Origin: Oncomelania hupensis
Lineage: Eukaryota > Mollusca > Gastropoda > Littorinimorpha > Pomatiopsidae
Direction of reading: 5' to 3'
DNA length: 64,000 nt
Assembly (NCBI GenBank): GCA_036898135.1
Contig: CM072513.1
Span: 15,473,931-15,537,930 of the forward strand
Shown: in pieces, positions 43,285 through 56,759 of the stretch
How positions within the stretch are numbered: the first letter of the stretch is position 1
Layout: every line of letters begins with the position of its first letter
Position numbers and translations under genes: made by a program
The notes under the pieces: generated by a model
Seen by the model: the letters and a program-made list of their open reading frames with translations, nothing else
The model's database searches: none
Told to the model about the DNA's origin: nothing

Positions 43285-44330
43285 GACGGGCCGGATTTTT
43301 AAGGGTGCCGCTTGCATCTAGTTGGGTGGACCTCGTCGTTGGTGATGTGCTGGGTATAGGTAATGCCAAGAAGTCTTATGTAGCACCTTATCTCCATGCT
43401 TTGTAGTCTTCGTTGTAGGTCTGCTGTGAGGGTCCATGTTTCGCAAGCGTATAGGAAGATGGAGATGACAAGGGAGCGCAGCAGCCTTATCTTGGGATGT
43501 AGACTGATGGTCTTGTCTTTCCAAATGGACTTCAACATTGTCAGGGCAGCAGTTGTTTATGCAATCCTGGAGAGGACTTCCTGTCGGGACCCATTGTCTG
43601 ATACAATGGCTCCTAAATATTTAAAGCTATGAACTGCGTTGGGGGATTGGCCTTAGACTTTGATGTCATTAGTGTTGTTGGTCATCATGTTGGTCTTCTC
43701 TGCACTTATTTTTATTCCATAGGCTCTGGATGTGGTGTCAAGCCTCTGTACCAGCTATTCAAGTTCTTGTTCCTCTCCAGCCAATCCGTCAATGTCATCC
43801 GCAAAGCGGAGGTTGGAGATTGCTCTATCCCCTATACTGATTGTGCCTTCATGATCTGCAAGGGCATCTGAGATAATGCGCGCCAGGAAGATGTTGAAGT
43901 GTGTTGGAAAAAGTAGGCATCCTTGACGCACGCCGATTGTTGTTCTGAACCAATCCCCGATGGAGCTGTTGTGGAGGACTGCACTGGTAGCCTTGTCATA
44001 CATCCTTTTGATGACTTCAATAATGTTAGGGCTGATGTTGTACACTCTCATGGTCGCCCACAGAGCTGCATGCCAGACTCGGTCAAATGCTTTCTTGAAG
44101 TCGACAAACACATGATAAAGATGTTGTTGGTGCTGTAGATTTTTCTCGCAGATTATTCTGAGGTTGAAAATCTGTTCAGTGGAACTTCGCCCTGCCACGA
44201 ATCTTGCTTGTTCTTCGGCTATGATTTGTTTCAATCTGTTGAGTATTATTTTCAGGAGGACCTTGCTGGGATGGCTGTTGAGGTTTATGGTGCGGTAATG
44301 TTTACACTCCTGAAAGTACATCCAAGGTAG
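43285..44330 (-). pseudogene. RTE-like LINE fragment, minus strand
   Basis: The minus-strand frame at 43755-44321 reads RT motifs in order: AGRSSTEQIFNLRIICEK, FVDFKKAFDRVWHAALW, IGVRQGCLL and LRFADDIDGLAGEE. It then continues, with frame changes, to CETWTLTADLQRRLQS in 43299-43538. Same family as 10439-11700, and better preserved in the RT core. Its 3' end is cut at about 43310, so the GGATA tail is absent. Confidence 0.85.
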
Positions 44331-44552
44331 GTCTTTAATAATGATATTGGGTGCAGCCTGACTACAAATTTAAAGAAATAAAGATTAGTTTTCCTTTCCT
44401 TTTAATACGGATTTGTCTTTACCCTACATGTGTGAGTGCAGTGATAAATGTGTATTTGTTGTGTATATAGGAGTGCCTGTAATATGTGAGGGTGTGTGTT
44501 GGTTAGAGATCGCGCCGCATTTGTGTCTGATTTAAGAGTAAGGCGCGAATAC
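44331..44552. other. No recognisable gene
   Basis: Short unassigned spacer between the LINE and the AAT/ATT microsatellite. Confidence 0.5.
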
Positions 44553-45645
<1,093 letters not shown>

Positions 45646-45727
45646 TGGATGACGCAGTAGTTTAGTGGATAGTGGATTGGGCACACCCTAGCAATGTTTC
45701 ACGGTAAACAACGTCGGGAAGGGTTAT
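45646..45727 (+). repeat. SINE head joined to a single unit of the 5S-like satellite
   Basis: GACGCAGTAGTTTAGTGGAT (box A-like) runs into CTAGCAATGTTTCACGGTAA then ACAACGTCGGGAAGGGTTA, one partial monomer of the array that begins 600 bp downstream. Confidence 0.6.
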
Positions 45728-46218
45728 GTTACGTTGAAACGCGAACGATAGTGTATGTCTGAAGCGCGCACGAAAGATCTAATCGTTTCGATTTGCAAAG
45801 TATTCAATGATGGAGTTTATTTACCTTTGATTTGAGTTTTCGTTGTGGTTAGAGGAAGCTTTGTATAACGTTGATAATTTTGGTTGGTCGATATTATTGG
45901 AGAATTCTCTAGACTCGCGTGTTTACTGTCAATAGAAACCTCCCGATAAATGTAGAAAGTTGAGAACGTTCCCGGAAGGAGAAGAAATATGTATGACATA
46001 AGACAGTGATGACGAAGTTTAAAGCGATTGGTAAATTGCGTCAAACGAGATCGTTCCACCTTGTTCTGGACTAGAGAAAAAATTATATATTCGATGCTCT
46101 GTGTGTTGTTGTTGATAGTGAGTTGTAAAGTAAAAAGTTGATAGTGAAAAGGCGATTGTATGCAGTTGTTGATGTGTGCTGAATAAAAGTGGAAAACTTC
46201 ATACGTCGACTCCAGACT
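45728..46218. other. No recognisable gene
   Basis: Unassigned. Confidence 0.5.
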
Positions 46219-46330
46219 TGTTGATGAGTGAGCAGGCTGCGTGGATAAACGAATCAGAGTTACGCCTTATCAGGACTTCAGCATCGGGGCTGAATCAAAT
46301 ACTGATAAAGAAAAACACCAACATCAAAAC

Positions 46331-48030
46331 AGGTTAGTACTTGGATGGCTGACCATGCTAGCAATGTTTCACGGTAAGCAACGTCGGGAAGGTTTAGTAC
46401 TTGGATGGCTGACCATGCTAGCAATGTTTCATGTTAAGCACTGTCAGGATGGGTTAGTACTTGGATGAATGACCGTGCTAGCAATGTTTGATGTTAAGCA
46501 TTGTCAGGATGGGTTAGTACTTGGATGGGTGACCATGCTAGCAATGTTTCACGGTATGCAACGTCGGGAAGGTTCAGTACTTGAATAGCTGACCATGCTA
46601 GCAATGTTTCACGGTAAGCAACGTCGGGAAGGGTTAGTACTTGGATGGGTGACCGTGCTAGCATAGTTTCATGTTAAGCAACGTCGGGAAGGGTTAGTGC
46701 TTGGATGGCTGACCACGCTAGCAATGTTTCATGTTAAACAACGTCGGGAAGGTTTAGTACTTGGATGGCTGACCATGCTAGCAATGTTTGATGTTAAACA
46801 ACGTCAGGATGGTTAGTGCTTGGATGGCTGACCATGCTAGCAATGTTTGATGTTAAACAACGTCAGGATGGTTAGTGCTTGGATGGGTGACCATGCTAGC
46901 AATGTTTGATGTTAAGCAACGTCAGGATGGTTAGTGCTTGGATGGCTGACTGTGCTAGCAATGTTTGATGTTAAGCAACGTCAGGATGGGTTAGTGCTTG
47001 GATGGCTGACCGTGCTAGCAATGTTTGATGTTAAGCACTGTCAGGATGGTTAGTGCTTGGATGGCTGACCATGCTAGCAATGTTTCATGTTAAGCACTGT
47101 CAGGATGGTTAGTGCTTGGATGGCTGACCATGCTAGCTATGTTTGATGTTAAGCACTGTCAGGATGGTTAGTACTTGGATGGCTGACCATGCTAGCTATG
47201 TTTGATGTTAAGCACTGTCAGGATGGTTAGTGCTTGGATGGCTGACCATGCTAGCTATGTTTGATGTTAAGCACTGTCAGGATGGTTAGTGCTTGGATGG
47301 CTGACCATGCTAGCAATGTTTGATGTTAAGCACTGTCAGGATGGTTAGTACTTGGATGGCTGACCATGCTAGCTATGTTTCATGTTAAGCAACGTCGGGA
47401 AGGGTTAGTACTGGGATGGCTGACCGTACTAGCAATGTTTCATGTTAAGCACTGTCAGGATGGTTAGTGCTTGGATGGCTGACCATGCTAGCAATGTTTC
47501 ATGTTAAGTACTGTCAGGATGGTTAGTGCTTGGATGGCTGACCATGCTAGCAATGTTTCATGTTAAGCACTGTCAGGATGGTTAGTGCTTGGATGGCTGA
47601 CCATGCTAGCAATGTTTCATGTTAAGCACTGTCAGGATGGTTAGTGCTTGGATGGCTGACCATGCTAGCAATGTTTGATGTTAAGCACTGTCAGGAAGGA
47701 TTAGTACTTGGATGGCTGACCATGCTAGCAATGTTTTATGTTAAGCAACGTCGGGAAGAGTTAGTACTTGGATGGCTGACCATGCTAGCAATGTTTCATG
47801 TTAAGTACTGTCAGGATGGTTAGTGCTTGGATGGCTGACCATGCTAGCAATGTTTGATGTTAAGCAACATCGGGAAGGGTTAGTACTTGGATGGCTGACC
47901 ATGCTAGCAATGTTTGATGTTAAGCACTGTCAGGAGGGTTAGTACTTGGATGGGTGTCCATGCTAGCAATGTTTCACGGTAAGCAACGTCGGGAAGGAGT
48001 TAGTGCTTGGATGGGTGACCATGCTCCGGA
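46331..48030 (+). repeat. Satellite array, 29 copies of a 59-60 bp 5S rRNA-like unit
   Basis: Unit: GGTTAGTRCTTGGATGGCTG, ACCATGCTAGCAATGTTTSA, then YGKTAAGCAMYGTCRGGAWG. TAAGCAACGTCGGG followed by GGTTAGTACTTGGATGGGTG then ACC matches, in order, the internal control region of eukaryotic 5S rRNA. I counted 29 occurrences of the TTGGATG position. Two monomer subtypes (ACGTCGGGAAG and CTGTCAGGATG) are interspersed. The array is followed by a SINE body. Confidence 0.9.
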
Positions 48031-48222
48031 GACAACCACTAAACGACACTCAAAGATAGAAAGAGAAAATCCAGCTGTGACCCTGTTGAGAACAGGGAAA
48101 GGTATAGCAGCGAGGGAAAGGATTTAGGCCCCGCCCTCACGACCTAGAAAAAAAAGGAGGTCTCAAACGCTCCCCTACCCCAACGACCGAAAGGTCAGGG
48201 GGACAACTTTACCTTTACCGTT
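48031..48222 (+). mobile_element. SINE body and tail directly after the satellite
   Basis: GGTATAGCAGCGAGGGAAAG ... GCTCCCCTACCCCAACGACC ... GGGGGACAACTTTACCTTTA corresponds, in the same order, to the body and (TTTACC) tail of the SINE at 27845-28140 read on its own strand. The 5S-like part of that SINE occupies the position taken here by the array. Confidence 0.75.
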
Positions 48223-48714
48223 TGACACTCCATAAGTGACAGTGACACTATCACCCCTAATTGTGCTACATACATCATCTTCTCGCTCAGTTTTACATCA
48301 GTCGGAATGGTAGATCTACGCACTAAACGTGATTTGAGTCCCAGCAGTATAATAAAGAAGGACATTAAGTTTTGGTATAATTGGATATGACTTGGTCACC
48401 TATCTATGTCTCACACAATAAAATGTAACCTGCTTAAAGCAGTTTTATTTGATTCCCAGTTGCTTTGAAACAGAGGAGTATAGCAGCGAAATAAGGAAAT
48501 GTGTGATTAGATATAACAGTATCATTTCATGTCGTTTATCTGTGTTTCGCAAAATAACATTTAACAAGCGTTTAAACGTGAGTTGGTTTTGATTCCCAGT
48601 TGCGCTTAAAGTGAGTCTCAAGTGCAGATCCAATTTGTTGGTGATAAAAAGTATAATTCAAGCTAAGAGATAGAGATTACTATTTTTTTTAAATATATTC
48701 ATATATTTTTTGTA
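48223..48714. other. No recognisable gene
   Basis: Unassigned. Confidence 0.5.
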
Positions 48715-49015
48715 ACGCTTTATTTTCCCTTTTTATCGGGAAATTCTGGTCCGCCTTCCCTGGGGAAGGCATTGTCGCAGCCTGTGGCGCGCCCAAACCC
48801 AACCTACCTAATATTGAAATTTTTCTGGGGAAGCAAACTGAAGAACCCGGAGAAAACCCCCGAGACGTTGACCGAGTCGTTAGTAAATAATATTCGGAGA
48901 AACATAACGCCCAGATGCTGGATCGAACCCACACCTGTCAGACGCCACTGGTTTTTAGCCTGTGGACAAGGCAAGTTAGTCTCGCCTTAGACCACTTGGC
49001 CACAACGCTCCAACA
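48715..49015 (-). mobile_element. tRNA-derived SINE, minus strand
   Basis: Minus-strand head GGAGCGTTGTGGCCAAGTGG (tRNA-Leu-like box A) and TGTGGGTTCGATCCAGC (box B). The body has GGTTTTCTCCGGGTTCTTC and TGGGTTTGGGCGCGCCACAG, with 3' end CCCGATAAAAAGGGAAAAT. Headless relatives lie at 51108-51215 and 61430-61466. Confidence 0.8.
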
Positions 49016-49270
49016 TGTATAATACTTGCGACATTTGAATCTAAATGTCGTGTCCGAGAGTTTAATTGTCTGTAATTTCAGTATACCAAATGTTTATCTC
49101 CATTTAGAATACAAGCACACGCGAATAACGAACTCATCGGAGCTTAGCCAATAAATCATGTAGTTTATCATTTAGCCACTGGAAACAAAGCTGTTTCTGT
49201 TGTCTGAATTGAAACTCAGTGTCTGCACAAGAGGCCTCTCTCTGCTAGCGAAGTCCGTGACGTTATTAAG
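49016..49270. other. No recognisable gene
   Basis: Unassigned spacer between two SINEs. Confidence 0.5.
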
Positions 49271-49725
49271 GAACACAGTTATTAGTTATTATTTTTTAAT
49301 CATTCTTATATAGTGCTTTTCCAGCTCAGGAGCTGCTCAAGGCGCTGGCCGATACAGGATCTAACTCAAGCCGCCCGAGACGCCAACCCGCAGCCTTTGG
49401 GCGCATCGTAATAACGCTCCAGACAACTGAGCACAATCCTGGGCAGCCAGGGATGGGGGAGAAGGACCTAGATGCATGCTGGGTGTGTTCTTGTCACCGG
49501 CACTCACCCGTCTAGGACATGAGCGTCAGGATCTTTAAAGTCCGTTATGATGGAATGTATGCGACACAGACTAGAACTCGGTTTATACTCTCATCCGAAG
49601 GAGTAGGAAACGGAAGTAAAGTGTCTTTCCCAAGGACACAACACATACCTCGGCCTGGGCTCGAACCTGGGACCTTCAGATCCGCAAGCCAAAGCTCTAC
49701 CTTTAGGCCACAGTGAACACAGTTA
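49271..49725 (-). mobile_element. Full-length tRNA-type SINE with 11-bp target-site duplication
   Basis: GAACACAGTTA at 49271-49281 and 49715-49725 flanks 433 bp. Minus-strand head: TGGCCTAAAGGTAGAGC (box A), CCCAGGTTCGAGCCCAGG (box B). A long body contains CATGTCCTAGACGGGTGAG, and the 3' end AGCACTATATAAGAATG has an ATT-rich tail. A truncated sibling is at 21369-21704. Confidence 0.9.
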
Positions 49726-50379
49726 CTTGTTTTAAAGCTGCTTACACACACATCAAAAAGCTTTCAAATCAATAATATAAATTAACAAACTCGTCCATAT
49801 GATCATATTGTTTTTAAATTTAACAGTTTGAACCAAAACAAAGACCTCAAACTCACTTTAGACACATCAGACTAACTCTAAACAGAAAAAAAGCTATGGC
49901 AGTATACAAAAGGACATGTATAAATGGGGATAAAGTGTGTTACTACAACTATAACTTACCACCTAGTTTACATGCTTCCGTGTGTAACAAAATACAATTT
50001 AGCAAGCCTTCCTTTCTATAAAACTAACACGAGGTATGACTGACGGTTCATACAATCTGTTTTGACACATCGAATGTTTACAATTCACAAGGGTATAGCT
50101 CCTAAGGGTTTAGTCACGCGAGCCTGCTTATGATCAATGCTTTTGTCTGCTAACAATTTGTTACATGTAGAACACTAAATTGTGTTGAAACATCATTTTC
50201 AGTTTCTCTGATGCAATTTGCTGAATGTATGATTTGTGTGTGATTAGTGTTTCACTCTGCATCATGCAGGTATAATATATTGTTTGAAATAGGGTGATGG
50301 AATTTTAATCTGGTCATAACATTTTGTCTTGAGGAAGGTTTTAATACCGAAATATTGACTTTTAAACAAACTTCTGTTT
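49726..50379. other. No recognisable gene
   Basis: Unassigned AT-rich sequence. Confidence 0.5.
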
Positions 50380-51055
<676 letters not shown>

Positions 51056-51107
51056 TTTCAGATTTCTCTTGATTTTGGATTTTGATTTTGTCGTTGTTGG
51101 ATTTTTG

Positions 51108-51215
51108 ATGCTTTATTGTCTCTTTTTATCGGGAAATTGTGGCTTTCCCCCTCCCTCCTCCTTCCCGGGGAAGGCGTAGTCGCAGCCTGAGGCGCGCCCA
51201 AACCCAACCTGCCTA
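51108..51215 (-). mobile_element. SINE 3' fragment
   Basis: CTTTTTATCGGGAAATTGTG, CCCGGGGAAGGCGTAGTCGC and GGCGCGCCCAAACCCAACCT match the SINE at 48715-49015, without its tRNA-like head. Confidence 0.8.
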
Positions 51216-51394
51216 ACATTAGTTGTTGTTTTTTATAGGTTGGTTAGGGTTAGTGTTGTTTGTTTTGCTGACTGTATATCCTGTGTGTCCATTATTTCCC
51301 AATCTCAGAATCTGATTTGGTTTTTGGTCTCAATATTCCATAGGTCATTTGTTGATACTTGTACAGTTTCTAAAGAGCCAAAAATACATTATTT

Positions 51395-51565
51395 GGGCGA
51401 CAAAAAAGTGTGCGTACAACACCAGAAATGAAGGTGTGCGTAGAACACCAGTTATAAAGGTGTGCGTAGAACACCAGTGATAAAGGTGTGCGTACAACAC
51501 CAGTGATAAAGGTGTGCGTAGAACACCAGTTATAAAGGTGTGCGTAGAACACCAGTTATAAAGCT
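51395..51565. repeat. 28-29 bp minisatellite, about six copies
   Basis: Units AAGGTGTGCGTAGAACACCA then GTTATA, with a GTRCAAC variant. Confidence 0.9.
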
Positions 51566-51659
51566 GGCTCGCCTAAAGAGGGAGGACTGGAGGTTATTGA
51601 TAGTATTTTGGATAACATCCGTATTAGATGTTGTCCTCCGTGGAATGAGGGAATGACAG

Positions 51660-52035
51660 CAAAGGTTTATCTCCCCTTCTCTGCTGTCAGGAAACAGTTA
51701 TCTCCCCTTCTCTGCTGTCAGGAAAAAGTTATCTCCCCTTCTCTGCTGTCAGGAAAAAATTTATCTCCTCTTCTCTGCTGTCAGGAAAACTTTATCTCCC
51801 CTTCTCTGCTGTCAGGAAAAAAAATTATCTCCCCTTCTCTGCTGTCAGGAAACATTTATCTCCCCTTCTCTGCTGTCAGGAAACATTTATCTCCCCTTCT
51901 CTGCTGTCAGGAAACATCTCTCCTTCTCTGCTGTCAGGAAAAAGTTATCTCCCCTTCTCTGCTGTCAGGAAAAAGTTATCTCCTCTTCTCTGCTGTCAGG
52001 AAAAAAGTTATCTCCTCTTCTCTGCTGTCAATGGT
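51660..52035. repeat. About 31-bp minisatellite, twelve copies
   Basis: Units TTATCTCCCCTTCTCTGCTG then TCAGGAAA, varying in A-run length and in CCCC/CCTC. A 150-codon frame across it is a repeat translation. Confidence 0.9.
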
Positions 52036-52628
52036 TTGTATTTGTGGATTTGAGCCATAGACACAGATGACCATTTGGCCGTGTTCAGCTCGTCAAGGTG
52101 TTGGCTGGGCTTGGTGACAATCAAGGGACTCATTTTCCAAAAGCATGAGAAGAAGGCTGAACGAAGTCCTTAGGAAAAACATGTTCATGCCAAAGCCGTA
52201 TCTACCCTGTGGCTGGTTTGGCAACAGATAAGGGATGGAACCTGGCTTTTGGAAAGACCATTCATTGCCAACAATAGTTTCTAAACACAACAATACAGCA
52301 TTTCTTTCTTCTTTCTTTCTTGGATAAATTAATGTCCCCGGACACATGAGCATATAGGGGACGTAAATAAAACAGGTTAAGATAGTACAATATGATCTTT
52401 ATTATTATTAAAACCTTTCCAGGACCACAGTTAAAATCCATGGTGATAAAGGGGGCGGGGCTGCATCTATTACATTCGCACGCTTGGAAGAAACAATGTG
52501 AGTGAAAAGAGTTTAAAATTAGATAATACAATAGCAGCATTAATTAGTTGTTTTTTTAAATTAGGAATACATCATTTGTTGCTTTTATTGCTTTTATTGC
52601 TTTTCTCCTTTTCCTACTCATCGCGAGA

Positions 52629-52630
<2 letters not shown>
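52036..52630. other. No gene; short hairpin insert at 52322-52372
   Basis: ATTAATGTCCCCGG ... AGCATATAGGGGACGT at 52329-52367 matches the insert at 15900-15940. Otherwise unassigned. Confidence 0.55.
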
Positions 52631-52682
<52 letters not shown>

Positions 52683-52710
52683 CAGAGAGAGAGAGACAGA
52701 CAGAGAGAGA
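52631..52710. repeat. (GA)n with GACA interruptions
   Basis: Purine dinucleotide tract of about 80 bp. Confidence 0.9.
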
Positions 52711-52924
52711 AGGGACCAAAAAAAAGGAACAACAAGGAACGAAAAGACAGGATGAAATAACGAATTTGGTTTAGCATGTGATGATCATGCCTACGCATGG
52801 GTTGCCTGTATTGTACGCCTGTGGTTGGTGTTTGTAAGGGATGACGTTCAAGTTGGTTTGTGATAGTGGGTGGGGTCGTATTCGAGAGTGTATAGCGCCA
52901 GTATGATTGGTGTGTGGGATAGTA

Positions 52925-54235
52925 GTTGCTTAATTATATTTTATGTGTCACACTGTTAACATTGTGTTGGTGTGTAGGGTAGTAGTTGTTTTATTATATT
53001 TTATGTGTCACACTGTTGACATTGCGTTGGTGTGTAGGATAGTAGTTGTTTTATTATATTGTATGTGTCACACTGTTAACATTGTGTTGGTGTGTAGGGT
53101 AGTAGTTGTATTATATTTTATGTGTCACACTGTTAACATTGTGTTGGTGTGTGGGATAGTAGTTGTTTTATTATATTTTATGTGTCACACTGTTAACATT
53201 GCGTTGGTGTGTAGGATAGTTGTTGTTATATTATATTTTATGTGTCACACTTAACATTGTGTTGGTGTGTAGGATAGTAGTTGTTTTATTATATTTTATG
53301 TGTCACATTTAAGATTGTGTTGGTCTGTGGGATAGTAGTTGTTTTATTATATTTTATGTGTCACACTGTTAACATTGTGTTGATGTGTGGGATAGTAGTT
53401 GTTTTATAATATTTTTTATGTGTCACACTGTTATAATGTGTTGGTGTACGATAGTAGTTGTTTTATTATATTTTATTTGTCACACTGTTAACATTGTGTT
53501 AGTGTGTGGGATAGTATTTGTTTTATTATATTTTATGTGTCACACTGTTAACATTGTGTTGGTGTGTAGGATAGTAGTTGTTTTATTATATTTTATGTGT
53601 CACACTGTTATAATGTGTTGGTGTACGATAGTATTTGTTTTATTATATTTTATGTGTCACACTGTTAACATTGTGTTGGTGTGTAGGATAGTAATTGTTT
53701 TATTATATTGTATGTGTCACACTGTTAACATTATGTTGGTGTGTAGGATAGTAGTTGTTTTATTATATTTTATGTGTCACACTCTTAACATTGTGTTGGT
53801 GTGTAGGATAGTAGTTGTTTTATTATATTGTATGTGTCACACTGTTTACATTGTGTTGGTGTGTAGGATAGTAGTTGTTTTATTATATTTTATGAGTTAC
53901 ACTGTTAACATTGTGTTGGTCAGGTGTGTAGGATAGTAGTTGTTTTAGTATATTTTAGGTGTCACATTGTTAACATTGTGTAGGTATGTGTGATAGTAGT
54001 TGTTTTATTCTATTGTATGTGTCACACTGTTAACATTATGTTGGTGTGTAGGATAGTAGTTGTTTTATTATATTTTAGGTGTCACATTGTTAACATTATG
54101 TTGGTGTGTAGGATAGTAGTTGTTTTATTATATTTTGGGTGTCACATTGTTAACATTGTGTTGGTGTGTGAGATAGTAGTTGTTTTATTATATTTTATGA
54201 GTCATACTGTTTATATTTTGTTGGTGAATGTCGTT
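52925..54235. repeat. 60-bp minisatellite, about 22 copies
   Basis: Units TTTTATGTGTCACACTGTTA, ACATTGTGTTGGTGTGTAGG, ATAGTAGTTGTTTTATTATA. Substitutions are few, with some deletion units. Long plus-strand frames with MCHTVNIVLVCRIVVVLLY repeats arise because the unit length is a multiple of three; I do not regard them as a gene. Confidence 0.95.
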
Positions 54236-54359
54236 CTTTTATGGATATTATTCATTTAACATTTACTGTGTTTGTTCAGCCGAAAGGCGAATTTCTATGT
54301 AAATTTCATAGAAGAATAAAGTATCAGTCTCAGACTCAGTCTCAGGAAGCAAGAAAATC
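54236..54359. other. No recognisable gene
   Basis: Includes TCAGTCTCAGACTCAGTCTC near 54326. Confidence 0.5.
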
Positions 54360-54660
54360 CTATCGGGCTAAGAAAAAAGAAAGAAGGAAGGAAAAAGAAA
54401 AAGGAAAGGAACAAAATTAGAAAAGAACATTAAGAAAGTTTAAAAAAAACTTGAAAAAATAACAGGACAGAAGAAAAAAAATGGAATAAAGAAAGAATAA
54501 CCAGCAGAAAGGACGGAAAAGAATAGAGAGAAAGAATGAGATAAAGAAAGCTATTACGAACAAAATAAGCAAATAAAGAACAAAAGCGATAAAGGAAGAT
54601 TTAGAGAGAGAAAGAGGGAGAGAGGGGGTGGATAGAGAGAAGGGGAGAAAAAGAGGGAGA

Positions 54661-54726
<66 letters not shown>

Positions 54727-54809
54727 ACAAAAAGGATACAGGAAGAAATAGAGAGAGAGAGGGAGAGAGAGGGGGAACAAAAGGAATATAGGAAGAGAAT
54801 AGAGAGAAA

Positions 54810-54882
<73 letters not shown>

Positions 54883-54893
54883 GAACAAAGAAA
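54360..54893. repeat. Purine-rich tract with (GA)n blocks
   Basis: A/G-rich from 54360, with (GA)n at 54655-54725 and 54810-54885. It holds two copies of a GAACAAAAGGAWA(C/T)AGGAAG segment (54725, 54775). Confidence 0.9.
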
Positions 54894-55939
54894 GAACGGG
54901 TGAACACTCGGATCAGGATCAGTGTAGCAAATAATCAGACAATGGGCAGGGAAAAACGCCATGTTCTCAGGGGTAGGTAATTCTATTAGCCAGCCCACAA
55001 ACCCTTTTTCTACAACGCCTTCCTGTCGCCTTACCTCCCTTTTTGGATTTTTTTCTCTTTCTTTCTTTTCTCTCTTTTGTTGTCATGTTGTCGTTTTGCC
55101 TGCATTTGATTTTGAACTACTTCCCGTCCTTTGACCTCTCCCATTCCCACCCCCATCCTCGTCACTTTCATCCCACCTACCGCCCCAATTTTCCTAGGCC
55201 ATACCTTGTTGAGTTTTCATTACACTCGTCCTTTTATTCTTTACATATTTAGTTACCGTTGTTTTCTTTAAGCTTGTATTGTTTTGGCTTATTTTGTCAG
55301 TTATTTTTTAACTTTTAATTCATTAAACAAAATTAGTGATTGATTTTGTGTTTTATTACTTTTGTGTTGTTGTTTTGTGTGTGTGTGTGTGTTTTATTTA
55401 TTTGTATTGTTTTTTTTATGTTATTTTCTTCTTTCTATATTGTAAAAAAAAGAAGTTATGTCTTCTTCTACCTTTCCTTGTATCTGCCAGTCTTTCTTTC
55501 CTTCTTCATTACTTTCCTAATTCATTTACCTACTTACAGTAGTTCTTGACTTTTGTTTATTTTACTTTCATGTACAAACACATTTTTTTTATTTTATTTA
55601 TTTTTTTATTTCACTTTTCCTCATTTTTTTGTTATTATACAAGCATAACTGGTTTAATGTACCACCGTTACTTATTTCTGTAATTGTGATTGCCTCTCCA
55701 TTTGCATCTATTACGTTCTTTGAAAAATAAACTTCTTAAATTATTTATTTTTCATCTTCGTGTTTGATTTTATATTTCTTCTGCATGCAGTTTGTTCTTT
55801 TCTGTTTCTTTTGCGTGATTATGACTTCCATAACATTTGTATTTCGTATAACAATTTTTTAAATTTAAAAAAAAATAGATACACAAATGCTGAATCGCCA
55901 TTCGTTATACATCCACGCTCCTAGCGTGATGTAATTATC
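54894..55939. other. No gene; pyrimidine-rich on plus strand
   Basis: Strongly T-rich from 55030 to 55870, the opposite bias to the preceding segment. No supported gene. Confidence 0.5.
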
Positions 55940-56010
55940 GTTCTTCTTCTTCTTCTTCTTCTTCTTCTTCTTCTTCTTCTTCTTCTTCTTCTTCTTCTTC
56001 TTCTTCTTCC
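55940..56010. repeat. (TTC)n microsatellite
   Basis: About 70 bp of TTC. Confidence 0.95.
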
Positions 56011-56759
56011 TTGAGCTGGTTCATCTTTTCGGTTCAACTCTGGAGTAAAAATCTCGACGTCATCCCAAGAGAGATAACTCTCTCAGACACTGGGACGGTC
56101 CCATCTGTCTTGAGAGTGGCGTCCCCTTGCCGAAACAAACTGGGTTGTTCCCATAAGGCCTTGCAAAAGATGAGGCGGTGCTCCTTAACGCCTTCCGGCA
56201 TGGCAGGGGTTGGAAAATAGAGCTAAATGAAGGATTTACTTCTAAAGCGCCTGAAAAAAAAAACACACCGAAGGGCCATAAACACATATACACAAAAGCA
56301 CACACACAAACACACACACAAGCACACACATACACAAAAGCACACGCACAAACACGCACAGATGATAAGTGTGAGACGGTACTTGGCTTTTGTTTCAAAC
56401 GGTCCAAGGTTCCTGGTCTCCAAGGGCAGATGTTAAAGTTACAACTGTGAGGGGCTGGGGATCGGGTCGCCATAAAAATCCTGGCCCTGAAAAAAGTGGA
56501 GGTCCAGTTGGGAAAAAATAATCTCAACCTTTATATACTATGTACCTCGAGCAGTATTTTATGCATAATTTATACGTGTGGGTATGTCGCGTGCAGGTTA
56601 CATGAAGGTCATGGATGTTTGCAAGCATTTTGCATACGCCATACCTCCGGCCAGCCTTCCAGACAGTCTAGAGACCCCCAGATGACGAGTCCATGACCTT
56701 CTGTCTCAGATGGATAAGGACACAACGGTCCAACAGAGTATATAAGATGGGCACTGAGG
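56011..56759. other. No gene; CA-rich run 56280-56360
   Basis: Unassigned apart from the (CACA) run. Confidence 0.5.

Noticed and set aside
46331..48030. CRISPR array or 5S rRNA gene cluster
   Set aside because: Units are fully contiguous with no unique spacers, and each holds only part of 5S rRNA; it is a satellite.
51608..52060. 150-codon plus-strand frame
   Set aside because: It is a translation of the TCTCCCCTTCTCTGCTGTCA minisatellite.
52943..54259. Long plus-strand frames with repeated MCHTVNIVLVCRIVVVLLY-type peptides, like a repeat protein
   Set aside because: They follow exactly the 60-bp DNA minisatellite, the unit being a multiple of three; indel units break the frame and no start or flanking gene structure is seen.
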